DNA of 64,000 bases, taken from Maribacter sp. 4G9. Its GTDB lineage: Bacteria > Bacteroidota > Bacteroidia > Flavobacteriales > Flavobacteriaceae. Of this stretch, positions 24,777 through 33,884 are shown piece by piece (within the stretch, counting starts at the first letter, position 1; the number at the start of each line of letters is the position of its first letter). The stretch covers positions 41,658 through 105,657 of the forward strand of contig NZ_MDGL01000045.1 in NCBI RefSeq assembly GCF_002742265.1, read 5' to 3'. A program made the translations under genes and the position numbers. The notes under the pieces are model-generated. The model was given only the letters and a program-made list of their open reading frames with translations, was not told the origin of the DNA and searched no databases.

Positions 24777-25466
24777 TTATCTAGTTTCCAACTGCTGAAA
24801 TACTTTATAAAGTAGGCCGGCCAAAATAGCTCCAACAATGGGCGCCAACCAGAACAACCAAAGTTGGTCTATGGCCCAATCCCCTACAAACAGCGCCTGA
24901 CTTGTACTTCTTGCAGGGTTTACCGAAGTATTGGTGACAGGTATGGAAATGAGATGAATAAGAGTCAAACAAAGCCCTATGGAAAGCCCTGCAAACCCTG
25001 GTGACGCTTTTTTATGAAGAACACCTAAAATTACAAATAGAAAGAAAAAGGTCATAACGACCTCTGTTACCAAGGCAGATAGCAAACTGTAACCGCCTGG
25101 TGAATGTTCTCCAAAACCATTTGCAGCAAATCCGCCTAGTTCAAAAGCCGGACTTCCAGAAGCTATGACATATAAAAGGGCCGCACCTGCAATGGCTCCC
25201 ATAACTTGTGCCAATATGTATGGGAAAACACCTTTTGCACTAAATTTTCCGCCCATCCAAAGCCCAATGGTAACCGCCGGGTTTAAATGACATCCGGAAA
25301 TATGTCCTATGGCATATGCCATTGTCAATACGGTAAGTCCAAAAGCTATGGATACCCCTACAAAACCAATACCCAATTCTGGAAATGTTGCGGCCAAGAC
25401 TGCACTCCCGCACCCGCCGAGAACCAACCACATGGTTCCAAAAAATTCTGCCAATTCTTTTCTCAT
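24777..25466 (-). CDS. aqpZ: Aquaporin Z-like water channel (MIP family)
   Basis: A 229-residue membrane channel with six helices. Both Asn-Pro-Ala boxes are seen, in [11 protein letters not shown] and [12 protein letters not shown], and the selectivity-filter Arg follows the second NPA. The start [26 protein letters not shown] is very close to bacterial AqpZ, and the lack of the Asp-rich glycerol-facilitator residue after the second NPA points to a water channel. It has its own terminator downstream. The upstream spacer is shared with the divergent aminotransferase gene. Confidence 0.95.
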   Translation of the reverse strand: MRKELAEFFGTMWLVLGGCGSAVLAATFPELGIGFVGVSIAFGLTVLTMAYAIGHISGCHLNPAVTIGLWMGGKFSAKGVFPYILAQVMGAIAGAALLYVIASGSPAFELGGFAANGFGEHSPGGYSLLSALVTEVVMTFFFLFVILGVLHKKASPGFAGLSIGLCLTLIHLISIPVTNTSVNPARSTSQALFVGDWAIDQLWLFWLAPIVGAILAGLLYKVFQQLETR

Positions 25467-25607
25467 AATGTTTAAAGTTGATTATTAATGTTTGGAAACC
25501 AAATAGGTGTAAAAGTCACCTTGCCAAAGGAACAATTTTTGCAGGGTTGTATGTTTTGGATAAAGTAAGCTAGGGTTTTCGTATTTTTAAACTAGAAGTA
25601 CAACCAT

Positions 25608-26864
25608 ATGAAAAAGAGAGACTTTATAAAGCAATTGGGCGGTGCGGCACTCCTTTCCCCGTTTTTGGCACTTCCTCATGATGCTTTGGAGCAATCCCAA
25701 ATCCCCTATCCCCAAAATGAGGATGCTTTCTGGGAACGTATTCGTGAGGATTATGACCTGAAACCGGATTACATCAATTTGGAAAACGGGTACTACAACT
25801 TCATTCCAAAACCCACAATGGAGAAATATATGAAGCATATTCAAATGGTTAACTATGAAGCTTCATATTACATGCGTACCGTGCAATGGGAAAACAAGGA
25901 CAAGGTTAGGGACCGCTTGGCAAAATTGGTAGGATCCACTCCGGAGGAACTTATTATTACAAGAAATACCACAGAATCCTTGGACATGATCATTGGAGGT
26001 TATCCCTGGGAAGAGAATGACGAGGCCATCTTTGCAGAGCAGGATTACGGGGCCATGAAAGATCATTTCAACTTGATGGCAAAAAAATATGGCATTGTCA
26101 ATAAACTAGTTTCCCTGCCCAATCATCCGAAGTCCGATGAGGAGATAGTCTCACTTTACGAATCCCAGATTACGCCTAGGACCAGACTGTTAATGGTATG
26201 TCATATGGTAAATATTACCGGGCAAACCCTTCCTATTAAAAAAATATGTGACATGGCCCATAAACATGGGGTAGAGGTTATGGTGGACGGGGCCCATTGT
26301 GTTGGACATATCGATGTGAATATAGCGGAAATTGGTTGTGATTATTATGGCAGTAGCCTCCATAAGTGGTTGAGTGTACCCTTGGGTAGCGGCATGTTGT
26401 TTGTGGCAAAACCAAACATTGCCAAAATTTGGCCGCTTTTTGCCGATTATAGTAATGACGTACCTGAAATCAAGCGTCTGAACCACACAGGTACTTTGCC
26501 CGTACATACTGATTTGGCCTTAGACGATGCCATTGATTATTTGGAAAACATCGGCCTAAAAAGAAAGGAAGACCGACTCCGTTTTTTGCAACGGTATTGG
26601 AGCGATGCCGTTAGGGATGTGGAACACATCGTAGTGAATACACCTAAGGAACTGCACCGCAGCTGTGGTATTGCCAATGTGGGCATAGCGCACATGAAAC
26701 CGGCGGACTTGGCCAAAAGCTTACTGGAGGAATTCAACATATTTACCGTGGCGATAGATTATGCCAATGTTCAGGGATGTAGGATCACTCCAAATATCTA
26801 TACCACTACCCAGGAACTTGATACATTCGTTGTGGCACTGAAGACTTTAGCGAAGAGAGTTTAA
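25608..26864 (+). CDS. Class V aminotransferase-fold PLP protein (isopenicillin-N epimerase-like)
   Basis: A 418-residue fold-type I PLP enzyme. The PLP Lys is Lys253 in GSSLHKWLSVPLG, preceded by VDGAHCVGHIDV with the Asp that binds the pyridine ring. The N-terminus (MKKRDFIKQLGGAALLSPFLA) is a possible export signal with KR but lacks a proper twin-Arg RRxFL, so export is uncertain. The group includes isopenicillin-N epimerase-like proteins and cysteine desulfurase relatives; the substrate is unknown, and the Cys loop typical of desulfurases is not obvious. It stands alone and converges on an acyltransferase gene 2 bp away. Confidence 0.9.
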   Translation: MKKRDFIKQLGGAALLSPFLALPHDALEQSQIPYPQNEDAFWERIREDYDLKPDYINLENGYYNFIPKPTMEKYMKHIQMVNYEASYYMRTVQWENKDKVRDRLAKLVGSTPEELIITRNTTESLDMIIGGYPWEENDEAIFAEQDYGAMKDHFNLMAKKYGIVNKLVSLPNHPKSDEEIVSLYESQITPRTRLLMVCHMVNITGQTLPIKKICDMAHKHGVEVMVDGAHCVGHIDVNIAEIGCDYYGSSLHKWLSVPLGSGMLFVAKPNIAKIWPLFADYSNDVPEIKRLNHTGTLPVHTDLALDDAIDYLENIGLKRKEDRLRFLQRYWSDAVRDVEHIVVNTPKELHRSCGIANVGIAHMKPADLAKSLLEEFNIFTVAIDYANVQGCRITPNIYTTTQELDTFVVALKTLAKRV

Positions 26865-26865
26865 C

Positions 26866-27996
26866 TTATTTCGGACGTTTCTTTTTTAAACCAAAGAAGG
26901 GCTGTAATAACGGGATTTTTAGTATTAAGAAATGGTATATCAACCAGCTAAACCCAAAAGTTCCCAAAACAAGAAGTGATGCCTTTGGAAATAGTCCCCA
27001 AGAAAGGTCCATTAAGAAGTAAGCCAAAACAACTGTGACTGTTTGATGTAGTATGTAAAAGGGATACACAGCCCTATTGGCATAGGAAAGAGCATTGCTT
27101 TTATGGTTTAAATATTTTGCCGCAAATCCAAAAAGCACCAAGATCCATGACCATATATTCCCGACTTTAAGCAATGCTTCGGTAAAATGGACCACATATC
27201 CATCTTCCAGAAATACCCAAATGAAAACTTGGCTCAGAAAGGTGAAAACACCTATTAAAAGTGCCTTGAATTTTAATTCCTCCACAACTTTCCAAAATAT
27301 ATCTCCAGTAGAAATCAAAAGAAAACCGTAAAAAAACAAGACCAAACTAAAGCTAAAGTTGAACCAGTCATCTATCAATCCATGGGTTATGTCAAAAAAA
27401 GGTTCCATAAATGCTTCCAATAGATAGAGTGGCACAACGAACCAATAAATACCAAAAGGCTTGACTACGATTCTTTTGATCCAATCGCTAAAACCATTAG
27501 GGTTGTTTCTTAAGTAAACGAACAATGGCCCCAACAAGACGGAGAAAACTAGCAAATATGGTAGGAACCACAAGTGGTGCCAACTTATGTTGCCTTCCGG
27601 ATATACACCCTTAAAGGCAACCGAGGTAAAATAATCCAGATAAGATCCCGAAAATTGGTGTTTGGCCAAACGTTCTATATAAACTTGAGGAGGAACAATG
27701 AAGATCATCCCGAATATTAGAGGAACCCCTAATCTTCTTATTCGTTCCCAACTGAACTGACCAAGATTTCTTTTAGAAAGTGCATAGTAGGTACCCATTC
27801 CGGAAATAACAAACAATATGGGCAAGCGCCATTGGTTTAAAAATAACATGGGCCACTTTAGCCAATCGTAAATTACGTTGTTTTTGATATGCCATCCCCA
27901 GGGAACAAAAAACATTCCTACATGATAAAAAATAAGCAATGCGAATACGATAACCCGTAGCCAGTCCAAATCGTATCTCCTAATTGTGGTCTCCAT
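26866..27996 (-). CDS. Acyltransferase family 3 membrane protein (OpgC-like)
   Basis: A 376-residue inner-membrane protein with about 10 helices. The start RRYDLDWLRVIVFALLIFYHVGMFFV with the conserved Arg and His of family 3 acyltransferases, and the later segment WHLWFLPYLL, place it near the glucan-succinyl/OpgC-like branch found in many Bacteroidota. Such proteins transfer acetyl or succinyl groups to glycans or lipids across the membrane. The acceptor is unknown. The 3' end is only 2 bp from the convergent aminotransferase stop, so no terminator separates them. Confidence 0.9.
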   Translation of the reverse strand: METTIRRYDLDWLRVIVFALLIFYHVGMFFVPWGWHIKNNVIYDWLKWPMLFLNQWRLPILFVISGMGTYYALSKRNLGQFSWERIRRLGVPLIFGMIFIVPPQVYIERLAKHQFSGSYLDYFTSVAFKGVYPEGNISWHHLWFLPYLLVFSVLLGPLFVYLRNNPNGFSDWIKRIVVKPFGIYWFVVPLYLLEAFMEPFFDITHGLIDDWFNFSFSLVLFFYGFLLISTGDIFWKVVEELKFKALLIGVFTFLSQVFIWVFLEDGYVVHFTEALLKVGNIWSWILVLFGFAAKYLNHKSNALSYANRAVYPFYILHQTVTVVLAYFLMDLSWGLFPKASLLVLGTFGFSWLIYHFLILKIPLLQPFFGLKKKRPK

Positions 27997-28069
27997 GATT
28001 TACTTTTTCGGCAAATATCGACCTGACATTAAAACGGGCAAATTTTTAGGGTTCTCTTACTGTCCTGAA

Positions 28070-29164
28070 TTACAATTTTGGAGAAAAGGACTTTATATAT
28101 GCGGATGGTGAAGTTCCTGCGTGCCTTTTAAATGCGGTATAAAACGCTGATTTCGAATTAAAACCCGCCAATGCTCCTATAGCCTCTATGGTTAGATTGG
28201 AAAAGTTAGGGTCTACTAATTTTCCTTGGGAAAAACGAATCCTTTTTTGATTTATAAAATCGTTGAAATTGGAATCTTTCCCTTGATTTATAATTTTTGA
28301 TATATGGTTTGGATGAACTTTTAGAATTGTGGCCAAATCTTTTAGTGAAGCATCCTGTTTAAGAAAATACTTGTTTTCTTCTACGTAGGATTCAATCAAA
28401 GCAAGATTTAGGTTTGACTGACTAATGGTTTCATACTTGTCCGCAACCCAAGATTTTTCAAAAAACCGGGATTCCGATACTAATACATAGGTTGTTAAAA
28501 AGGCAAGACAGCTGTTGAAAATACCCAGGTAATGATCCCCGCCATCGTCATCAAATGAATAGAAAATTGAAAAAATGAATACCAGTAGTAAAAAAAGAAA
28601 AATAACTGTATTTCTTGTGAAAATATACTTACTGGATTTATTCTGTACCCCAATTTCAGTTAATCTAGATTTTTCTTCCCAAACCATTTTTAAGGATATG
28701 ACGGCATAAAAAAGAAATGTGACAAGTATCAACCAATCAAAAATATCCTTTATATAATGATAGCTATAGTCAAAGGATTCCGGTATTTTGGCGCTGGGAA
28801 ACTTCGAATAATAGGCACCAATATAGGCGTTGTATTTAACTGATATAGGGGCAATATAAAATGGAATCTGCGATAAAAAATATCCCATTGGAAGAGCAAA
28901 GTGCCACCAATGTTTTTTGAAAGTAACATTCTCACGTTTCAAAAAGCAGTAAATGGCCAGGTAAAGGGTTGGTCCTATAATTAAAACCAAGGCTTCTGTG
29001 GAATCGTTAAGGAACAGCACATATTTAATTAGACCTGTGTAGCAATCATAAACATCCAAAAAAATAAGTGCGGTAGCCAAAATGGAAAACCCTAACCATC
29101 TTAGGCCAACATTGTTGCTGGACCTAAGAAGGAGTACAATTGATAGGAAGAAGCTTTGGGCCAC
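28070..29164 (-). CDS. AraC-family regulator with membrane N-terminal half (5' end interrupted)
   Basis: The open frame encodes 364 residues. The first 230 contain about seven membrane helices, the last 100 an AraC-type helix-turn-helix pair (LKDLATILKVHPNHISKIIN and IEAIGALAGFNSKSAFYTAFKRHAGTSPSAY). Such proteins couple an unknown membrane signal to transcription. The GTG start at 29164 leaves the first helix without its usual leader. Upstream in the same frame is TGA (29165-29167), and beyond it 23 further codons from GTG 29236 read like a normal family N-terminus. The gene may be a recent nonsense mutant, use restart at 29164, or hold a sequencing error. It follows the metallophosphatase gene by only 2 bp if 29236 is the true start. 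Confidence 0.85.
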   Translation of the reverse strand: MAQSFFLSIVLLLRSSNNVGLRWLGFSILATALIFLDVYDCYTGLIKYVLFLNDSTEALVLIIGPTLYLAIYCFLKRENVTFKKHWWHFALPMGYFLSQIPFYIAPISVKYNAYIGAYYSKFPSAKIPESFDYSYHYIKDIFDWLILVTFLFYAVISLKMVWEEKSRLTEIGVQNKSSKYIFTRNTVIFLFLLLVFIFSIFYSFDDDGGDHYLGIFNSCLAFLTTYVLVSESRFFEKSWVADKYETISQSNLNLALIESYVEENKYFLKQDASLKDLATILKVHPNHISKIINQGKDSNFNDFINQKRIRFSQGKLVDPNFSNLTIEAIGALAGFNSKSAFYTAFKRHAGTSPSAYIKSFSPKL

Positions 29165-29236
29165 TCACAAAAACATTATGGTGGAAATAAGATTATGACG
29201 TATGGGAATGTTTTCAATAAGCGTGTCCAGTTTCAC
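29165..29236 (-). other. Probable missing 5' coding segment of the AraC-family gene, ending in in-frame TGA
   Basis: Read on the minus strand from GTG 29236, the frame gives M-K-L-D-T-L-I-E-N-I-P-I-R-H-N-L-I-S-T-I, then MFL, a TGA stop, and V-A-Q-S-F-F of the gene above. In this family a Gly often sits at the stop position (LGxxQ pattern), and GGA to TGA is one base change. GTG 29236 lies 2 bp after the upstream gene's stop codon, the normal spacing in an operon. Confidence 0.6.
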
Positions 29237-29238
29237 AA

Positions 29239-30138
29239 TTACTGTTTTTTCATATAGTCCACTAACTTTTGAGGTCCTTCAAGCAGTAACCTTACAACTT
29301 TTAGCGTTCCGTCCAAAGTGGTATCAATTTGCCATTTAATAAGGGAAATCTGTCCGTTTTCAATTTCAATGCCCGTAATACTTCTTGGATGCACGCAACT
29401 ACCATCGTTAAAAAATGGAATGTCTCCGGGCTCCGGAAATCTGGGTCTATGGGTATGTCCAACAATGGTAATAAGGAGGTTGTTATTAAGAATCCAACGT
29501 TTTATCCTTCGCTCCAACTTTATCAGCTCCTTAAAATTCTTGGCCGGACTGGTGGGATCTGCAATGCCCCATACCTGTAAGGGTTTCCAAAGTATACGTA
29601 CCAAAAACCTGCCCCACCTCCAAAAGGTATAGTTCCACCAATCCGCTTGGTGCCCGTGGGTAAGGAACAATTCCTGCTGGGTCTCCGTATGTTTTAAAAC
29701 GATGGCCTCGTTGTAGGTTATTCCTTCAAATAACTCCTTGTCCGTATTATCGATTGGCTCAAAGTAACTGGAAAGATGCTTGTCCACGTAGGCCTTATCC
29801 TTATAGACCATGTCATGGTTTCCCCATATCATGTGGAGTCTTTTTTCCAAATGGAACTTTCGTAAAAGTTGGTATACATTTTTATGGGCCTCAAAGATGG
29901 ACTCAAAATGCATATTTTCCCAAAGCTCGTCACCATCACCTAGTTCGCAATAATCAAAACCTTGATTGTAGTAGTGGTTCAGGGCATGAAAATAGATATT
30001 CCTGTTATTGGCGAAGTCATCGGCAAAACTATTGTCCCCTCGGTGGCAATCACTAAAAAGGATGAACTTTGAAGTATCATCGAACGGAATATATTTTGCG
30101 TTGGAATAGGCTCTTGAAAGTCTTTTTGCGGAGGACAT
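29239..30138 (-). CDS. Calcineurin-like metallophosphatase (LpxH-like)
   Basis: A 299-residue metallophosphoesterase. The dinuclear metal motifs appear in order: FSDCHRGDN (residue 28 on), GDGDELWEN, GNHDMVY, THGHQADWW and VGHTHRPRFP. The arrangement is like UDP-2,3-diacylglucosamine hydrolases (LpxH/LpxG), but the protein is longer and the SDCHRGD start with extra C-terminal strands resembles a separate Bacteroidota group, so lipid A synthesis should not be assumed. No signal peptide is visible. It probably heads a two-gene unit with the AraC-type regulator downstream. Confidence 0.88.
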   Translation of the reverse strand: MSSAKRLSRAYSNAKYIPFDDTSKFILFSDCHRGDNSFADDFANNRNIYFHALNHYYNQGFDYCELGDGDELWENMHFESIFEAHKNVYQLLRKFHLEKRLHMIWGNHDMVYKDKAYVDKHLSSYFEPIDNTDKELFEGITYNEAIVLKHTETQQELFLTHGHQADWWNYTFWRWGRFLVRILWKPLQVWGIADPTSPAKNFKELIKLERRIKRWILNNNLLITIVGHTHRPRFPEPGDIPFFNDGSCVHPRSITGIEIENGQISLIKWQIDTTLDGTLKVVRLLLEGPQKLVDYMKKQ

Positions 30139-30249
30139 CTACAAAATTTTTATAAATATCCGAAAAACCGTAACATCGTTGGATAAAACTTTAACAAAAA
30201 ACAACCGTATCTTTTGTAATTTTAAGAGTGCCAAGTAGACCAATGCTTT

Positions 30250-32619
30250 ATGGAATGTGACGATAAAATAAGACCTCTTCGTTACCTTATAAGTTTTGAC
30301 AAACTTCTAAGGGCATATGAGGAAATGCTAGATGGTGATGATGTTGTTTTGGCGGCAAGGGCGAAACAAGTTCTTGAAGCCCAAAGGCCCTATCCTATTT
30401 TAAGGGATGGATTTGAGGATCTGGAACTGATCAATGAGCACAACGATGTCATTTCCTTCATTCTTCAAGACAGTTTTTCCCCTATTCTTGGCGAAAATGA
30501 AATTAAGGTGGCTTCCATACCCTATTTTGATTTCTTTTTCAATCCCTCAAAACGATTTCAAAATATCGTCAAAAAGGCAGGCCCGTTTTACAAACCAAAA
30601 ATAAGGAACCAGGAAATTGGGGTGGATTATATCATGGGATGTATCGTAATCCTCAAGTTCTACTATGGGGTGGAACTGGATTTTAGCCGGCCCTATTTCT
30701 ATGATATTCCAGATTCCACTGGTGTTATGCACCATTACCGCATCATGTACAATGCGGATTTTATTGATATATTACCTACTGAAAAGTCAAGGGATCTTTC
30801 TCAAGCGGATATAGACGAACTCATGGAGAGTCCGGATAATCTTATCCTTTGGCAGGAAAAGATTCCTCCGGACAGTTTTTTAGTAAAAGGTTTCATTATT
30901 GCCAATATGTTTGACGTGACCTCTGAACATTCCATATCGGAGATTAAGTCCAGCCTCATAGCAAGCGATAAACGGTCCAATGATAATTTTATGGGAAACC
31001 TACAGGAAACGTTCAGGTCGTTCTTTAGGTTGCCTGATATCAAGGTAGGTTTTGTAGTTTATAACGCAAGAAAGGACCAATTTGAACCTGTGTACGGAAG
31101 AAATATGTCAAGCTTTATCCTGAACGGAAAGGATTCCAAGTTATGCCATGATGCCCTATGTCAATATTCCTATAAAAGGCTTATTCAGGAAAACAAATAT
31201 TTTGCCATTTCCGATGTAGAAAAGTATAATCAGGAATCTAACGGTAGTGACCCCTATCATGTACTTGGGGACCAAGAAATAAAGAGTGCCATTCTTGCCC
31301 CAATTGCTTTTGAAGGTGAGCTATTGGGTGTTTTGGAAGTGGTCTCAGGGCGTAAAAACGAACTGAACGGTGTCAATGCTCGAAAGTTTGACGATGTAAT
31401 GCCCTATATAGTTTCTGCGGTCGTACGATCCAAGATAGAGGAAGAAAATCTTATTGATGCCATTATACAAAATGAATGTACTTCGGTACATTCGTCCGTA
31501 TATTGGAAGTTTCAAGAGGAAGCGAAATATTTTATCAAAGACCAGTTAGAAAGTAGGGCTCCTTCTTTCAAGGAAATCGTTTTTAAGGATGTGTACCCAC
31601 TTTACGGTCAAATAGATATAAAGGATTCTTCCAAGGCCCGTAATAAGGCCATCCAAAGGGACTTAATGATTCAATTGTCCCAAATTAATGGGGTACTGGA
31701 GGAAGCTTTGGCAAAAAATAGATTGCCCATTTATGAGGAGCTCATTTTTAGGGTAAATAATCATTTGAACAGTATTAAAGAGATGCTCTATACAAATAGT
31801 GAGCAGGCCATTTTTGACTTTGTAAAAGAGGAAATAGACCCCATTTTCGAACATCTAAAAAAAACGGATGCGAAAATAGCAAAACAAATACATGCCTACG
31901 AGGCCAAGATAGATATGGGTACGGGTTCGTATTACGATCATAGAAAAAACTATGATGAAAGCGTAACCAAGATCAACAAAAAATTAGTGTCTGTCCTGGA
32001 CAAAAAACAAGAAGGTGCGCAGGCTATGTTTCCCCATTATTTTGAACGTTACAAGACGGACGGGGTAGAACATAATTTGTACATTGGCGAAAGTATTTCT
32101 GAGAACGGCGGCTTTAATTCTTTATATCTCAACAACCTTAGATTATGGCAACTGCAGGTTATGTGCGAAATGGAGAATGTGCACTATAAATTAAAACCTG
32201 AGTTGCCCATTCCTTTGGATGCTACCTCCCTTATATTGGTCTACAGTTCTTCCTTGTCCATTCGTTTTAGAATGGACGAGAAAAAATTTGATGTGGACGG
32301 AACCTATAACGCCCGGTACGAAGTCATTAAAAAGCGGATTGACAAGGCCTATATAAAGGGTACCAACGAGCGACTTACCCAGACGGGTAAAATTGCCATC
32401 GTCTATTCCCAGAAAAAGGATGAACTTGAATATTTGAGGTATATCAAATTCCTGAAATCCAAAAAATATTTTACCGATAATGTAGAAATCGTTGAACTTG
32501 AGGGTCTTCAAGGAGTTTCAGGACTAAAGGCCATTAGGGCCGAAATCTTGTACAAGACCGATCAAGAGTCCCAGGAATCCTATACCTATGAAGATTTAAT
32601 GGCCACTTTAAAAGAATAA
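30250..32619 (+). CDS. Large GAF-domain protein of unknown function
   Basis: A 789-residue cytoplasmic protein. The first 240 residues are not recognised. A GAF-like sensory domain covers about residues 245-400 (KVGFVVYNARKDQFEPVYG and IKSAILAPIAFEGELLGVLEVVSG are its strands). The remainder is rich in charged helices, with coiled-coil-like stretches near 500-600. There is no kinase, cyclase, phosphodiesterase or DNA-binding domain. It converges on, and overlaps by 12 bp, the gene for an HD-PycTM protein. GAF domains bind cyclic nucleotides or small molecules in many proteins, so a link to nucleotide signalling is possible but not shown. Confidence 0.82.
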   Translation: MECDDKIRPLRYLISFDKLLRAYEEMLDGDDVVLAARAKQVLEAQRPYPILRDGFEDLELINEHNDVISFILQDSFSPILGENEIKVASIPYFDFFFNPSKRFQNIVKKAGPFYKPKIRNQEIGVDYIMGCIVILKFYYGVELDFSRPYFYDIPDSTGVMHHYRIMYNADFIDILPTEKSRDLSQADIDELMESPDNLILWQEKIPPDSFLVKGFIIANMFDVTSEHSISEIKSSLIASDKRSNDNFMGNLQETFRSFFRLPDIKVGFVVYNARKDQFEPVYGRNMSSFILNGKDSKLCHDALCQYSYKRLIQENKYFAISDVEKYNQESNGSDPYHVLGDQEIKSAILAPIAFEGELLGVLEVVSGRKNELNGVNARKFDDVMPYIVSAVVRSKIEEENLIDAIIQNECTSVHSSVYWKFQEEAKYFIKDQLESRAPSFKEIVFKDVYPLYGQIDIKDSSKARNKAIQRDLMIQLSQINGVLEEALAKNRLPIYEELIFRVNNHLNSIKEMLYTNSEQAIFDFVKEEIDPIFEHLKKTDAKIAKQIHAYEAKIDMGTGSYYDHRKNYDESVTKINKKLVSVLDKKQEGAQAMFPHYFERYKTDGVEHNLYIGESISENGGFNSLYLNNLRLWQLQVMCEMENVHYKLKPELPIPLDATSLILVYSSSLSIRFRMDEKKFDVDGTYNARYEVIKKRIDKAYIKGTNERLTQTGKIAIVYSQKKDELEYLRYIKFLKSKKYFTDNVEIVELEGLQGVSGLKAIRAEILYKTDQESQESYTYEDLMATLKE

Positions 32620-33828
32620 GGTCTGGGTTACCAGTTCCTTTAGTTGTCTTTCCGGACCAAAAAATTTAAAGGACAAAGCAAAAGCTATTACTGAAATGAT
32701 CATACCGATCATAAAGATGGTGTAGGTCCAACGTAGCAATTTGTATTTTTTGTTAAGTACAAGTCCCAAAAAATAGAGATCCTTGGTCAAAGAGGAATAT
32801 ATATAATCCTTGTCTTTAACCAATTCATTGATGGCCCATTCATAATCCGCAAGGTCCATTTTGTGAAAATTCCCAAAGAACAGTAGGTTGACCTTTCTTT
32901 TGGCGACATCGTCCTTTGTGAATTCACCACTGGTAACATTTGGCCGGGTGGCCAAAACGGCCAAAATCATGGAGACAATGCTGAACAATACAAAAATGGC
33001 GGTTGGATATATGAGATAATTGTTGGAAGGATTGTCCAATTTTGGTATTAGGTTTGACAAGGCCAAGGAGATGATAATAGCGTTGACCGATAGTAAAATG
33101 TTTGCTTTGGTATCTGCAATATCACTCAAGGTAAGGTGGTTTCTTAGCGTAACGCGAAATAGGGTCTGTATCCCCCTATCCGGACTTTCTCCCTTGAATT
33201 TTGCCTTTAACTTCTCTTTTTGTGCAATGTTCTTGATGGACTTCTTCTCCTTGATCAACTTTTTTAGATTATCATCCTTTTTCTCTTGCCAGTTTTCCTT
33301 GGCGTAATCTGTATAAAATCGATGTTGGTTGCCTAGCATTTTTATATTGACATCCAACCAATCCCTATAGTTGTATTCCGCAATATTCAATAACTTAAGT
33401 TCTTCCCGTAATAATTCTGATGTCTCCAAATAGCTTGTTTGGGCAAAATGTGATGCATCTGCGTCCCTAATGATTTCCTCCTCGATACAATTGGGCACCC
33501 AATCTTTCTCGGTCGCCATGATATATTGGTTTACTTTGGCAATCAGGTTTGGGCCATAGCCTTCCTCCTCCAAGAATTGTGTGGCTATGATACAGCTATT
33601 CTTTTCATGTTCCTTTGTCGCAACGGTATACCCGGTGTCATGAAACCAGGCCGCAATTTCCAATACTTCTTTTTCCTCATCCGATAGGGCACAGGCTTTA
33701 GAGATTTCTTTAGTACTTTTAACAACACGTTGGGTATGCCTTAAATTGTGATAGAGATATTCTGGATCTAGCTCATTGGTCAGTAAGGCTGTAACGTGCT
33801 TTTTGGTATTCTGAAGAATATCCGCCAT
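32608..33828 (-). CDS. HD-domain phosphohydrolase fused to Pycsar-effector-like membrane domain (PycTM/DUF5706)
   Basis: A 406-residue protein. Residues 1-190 form an HD domain with His31, the His63-Asp64 pair (AAWFHDTGY), His74 and a later Asp in IIRDADASHF, as expected for a metal-dependent phosphohydrolase. Residues 225-400 match the Pycsar effector transmembrane domain: LTLSDIADTKANILLSVNA leads into helices near 250-265 and 280-297, then a soluble stretch, then a last helix near 375-395. PycTM domains respond to cCMP or cUMP and permeabilise the membrane in phage defence. No uridylate or cytidylate cyclase lies in the window, so a defence role is not supported by context. It is divergent, by 56 bp, from the phosphatase-barrel gene. 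Confidence 0.88.
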   Translation of the reverse strand: MADILQNTKKHVTALLTNELDPEYLYHNLRHTQRVVKSTKEISKACALSDEEKEVLEIAAWFHDTGYTVATKEHEKNSCIIATQFLEEEGYGPNLIAKVNQYIMATEKDWVPNCIEEEIIRDADASHFAQTSYLETSELLREELKLLNIAEYNYRDWLDVNIKMLGNQHRFYTDYAKENWQEKKDDNLKKLIKEKKSIKNIAQKEKLKAKFKGESPDRGIQTLFRVTLRNHLTLSDIADTKANILLSVNAIIISLALSNLIPKLDNPSNNYLIYPTAIFVLFSIVSMILAVLATRPNVTSGEFTKDDVAKRKVNLLFFGNFHKMDLADYEWAINELVKDKDYIYSSLTKDLYFLGLVLNKKYKLLRWTYTIFMIGMIISVIAFALSFKFFGPERQLKELVTQTLFF

Positions 33829-33884
33829 AAGGATTTTTTTTTAGTAATTCCAAATTACAAAAAATAGAACACTGGGTCGTCTAT

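Noticed and set aside
28070..29164. Frameshift as the cause of the short AraC-type N-terminus
   Set aside because: The upstream coding continues in the same frame, so a single stop codon, not a frameshift, explains it.
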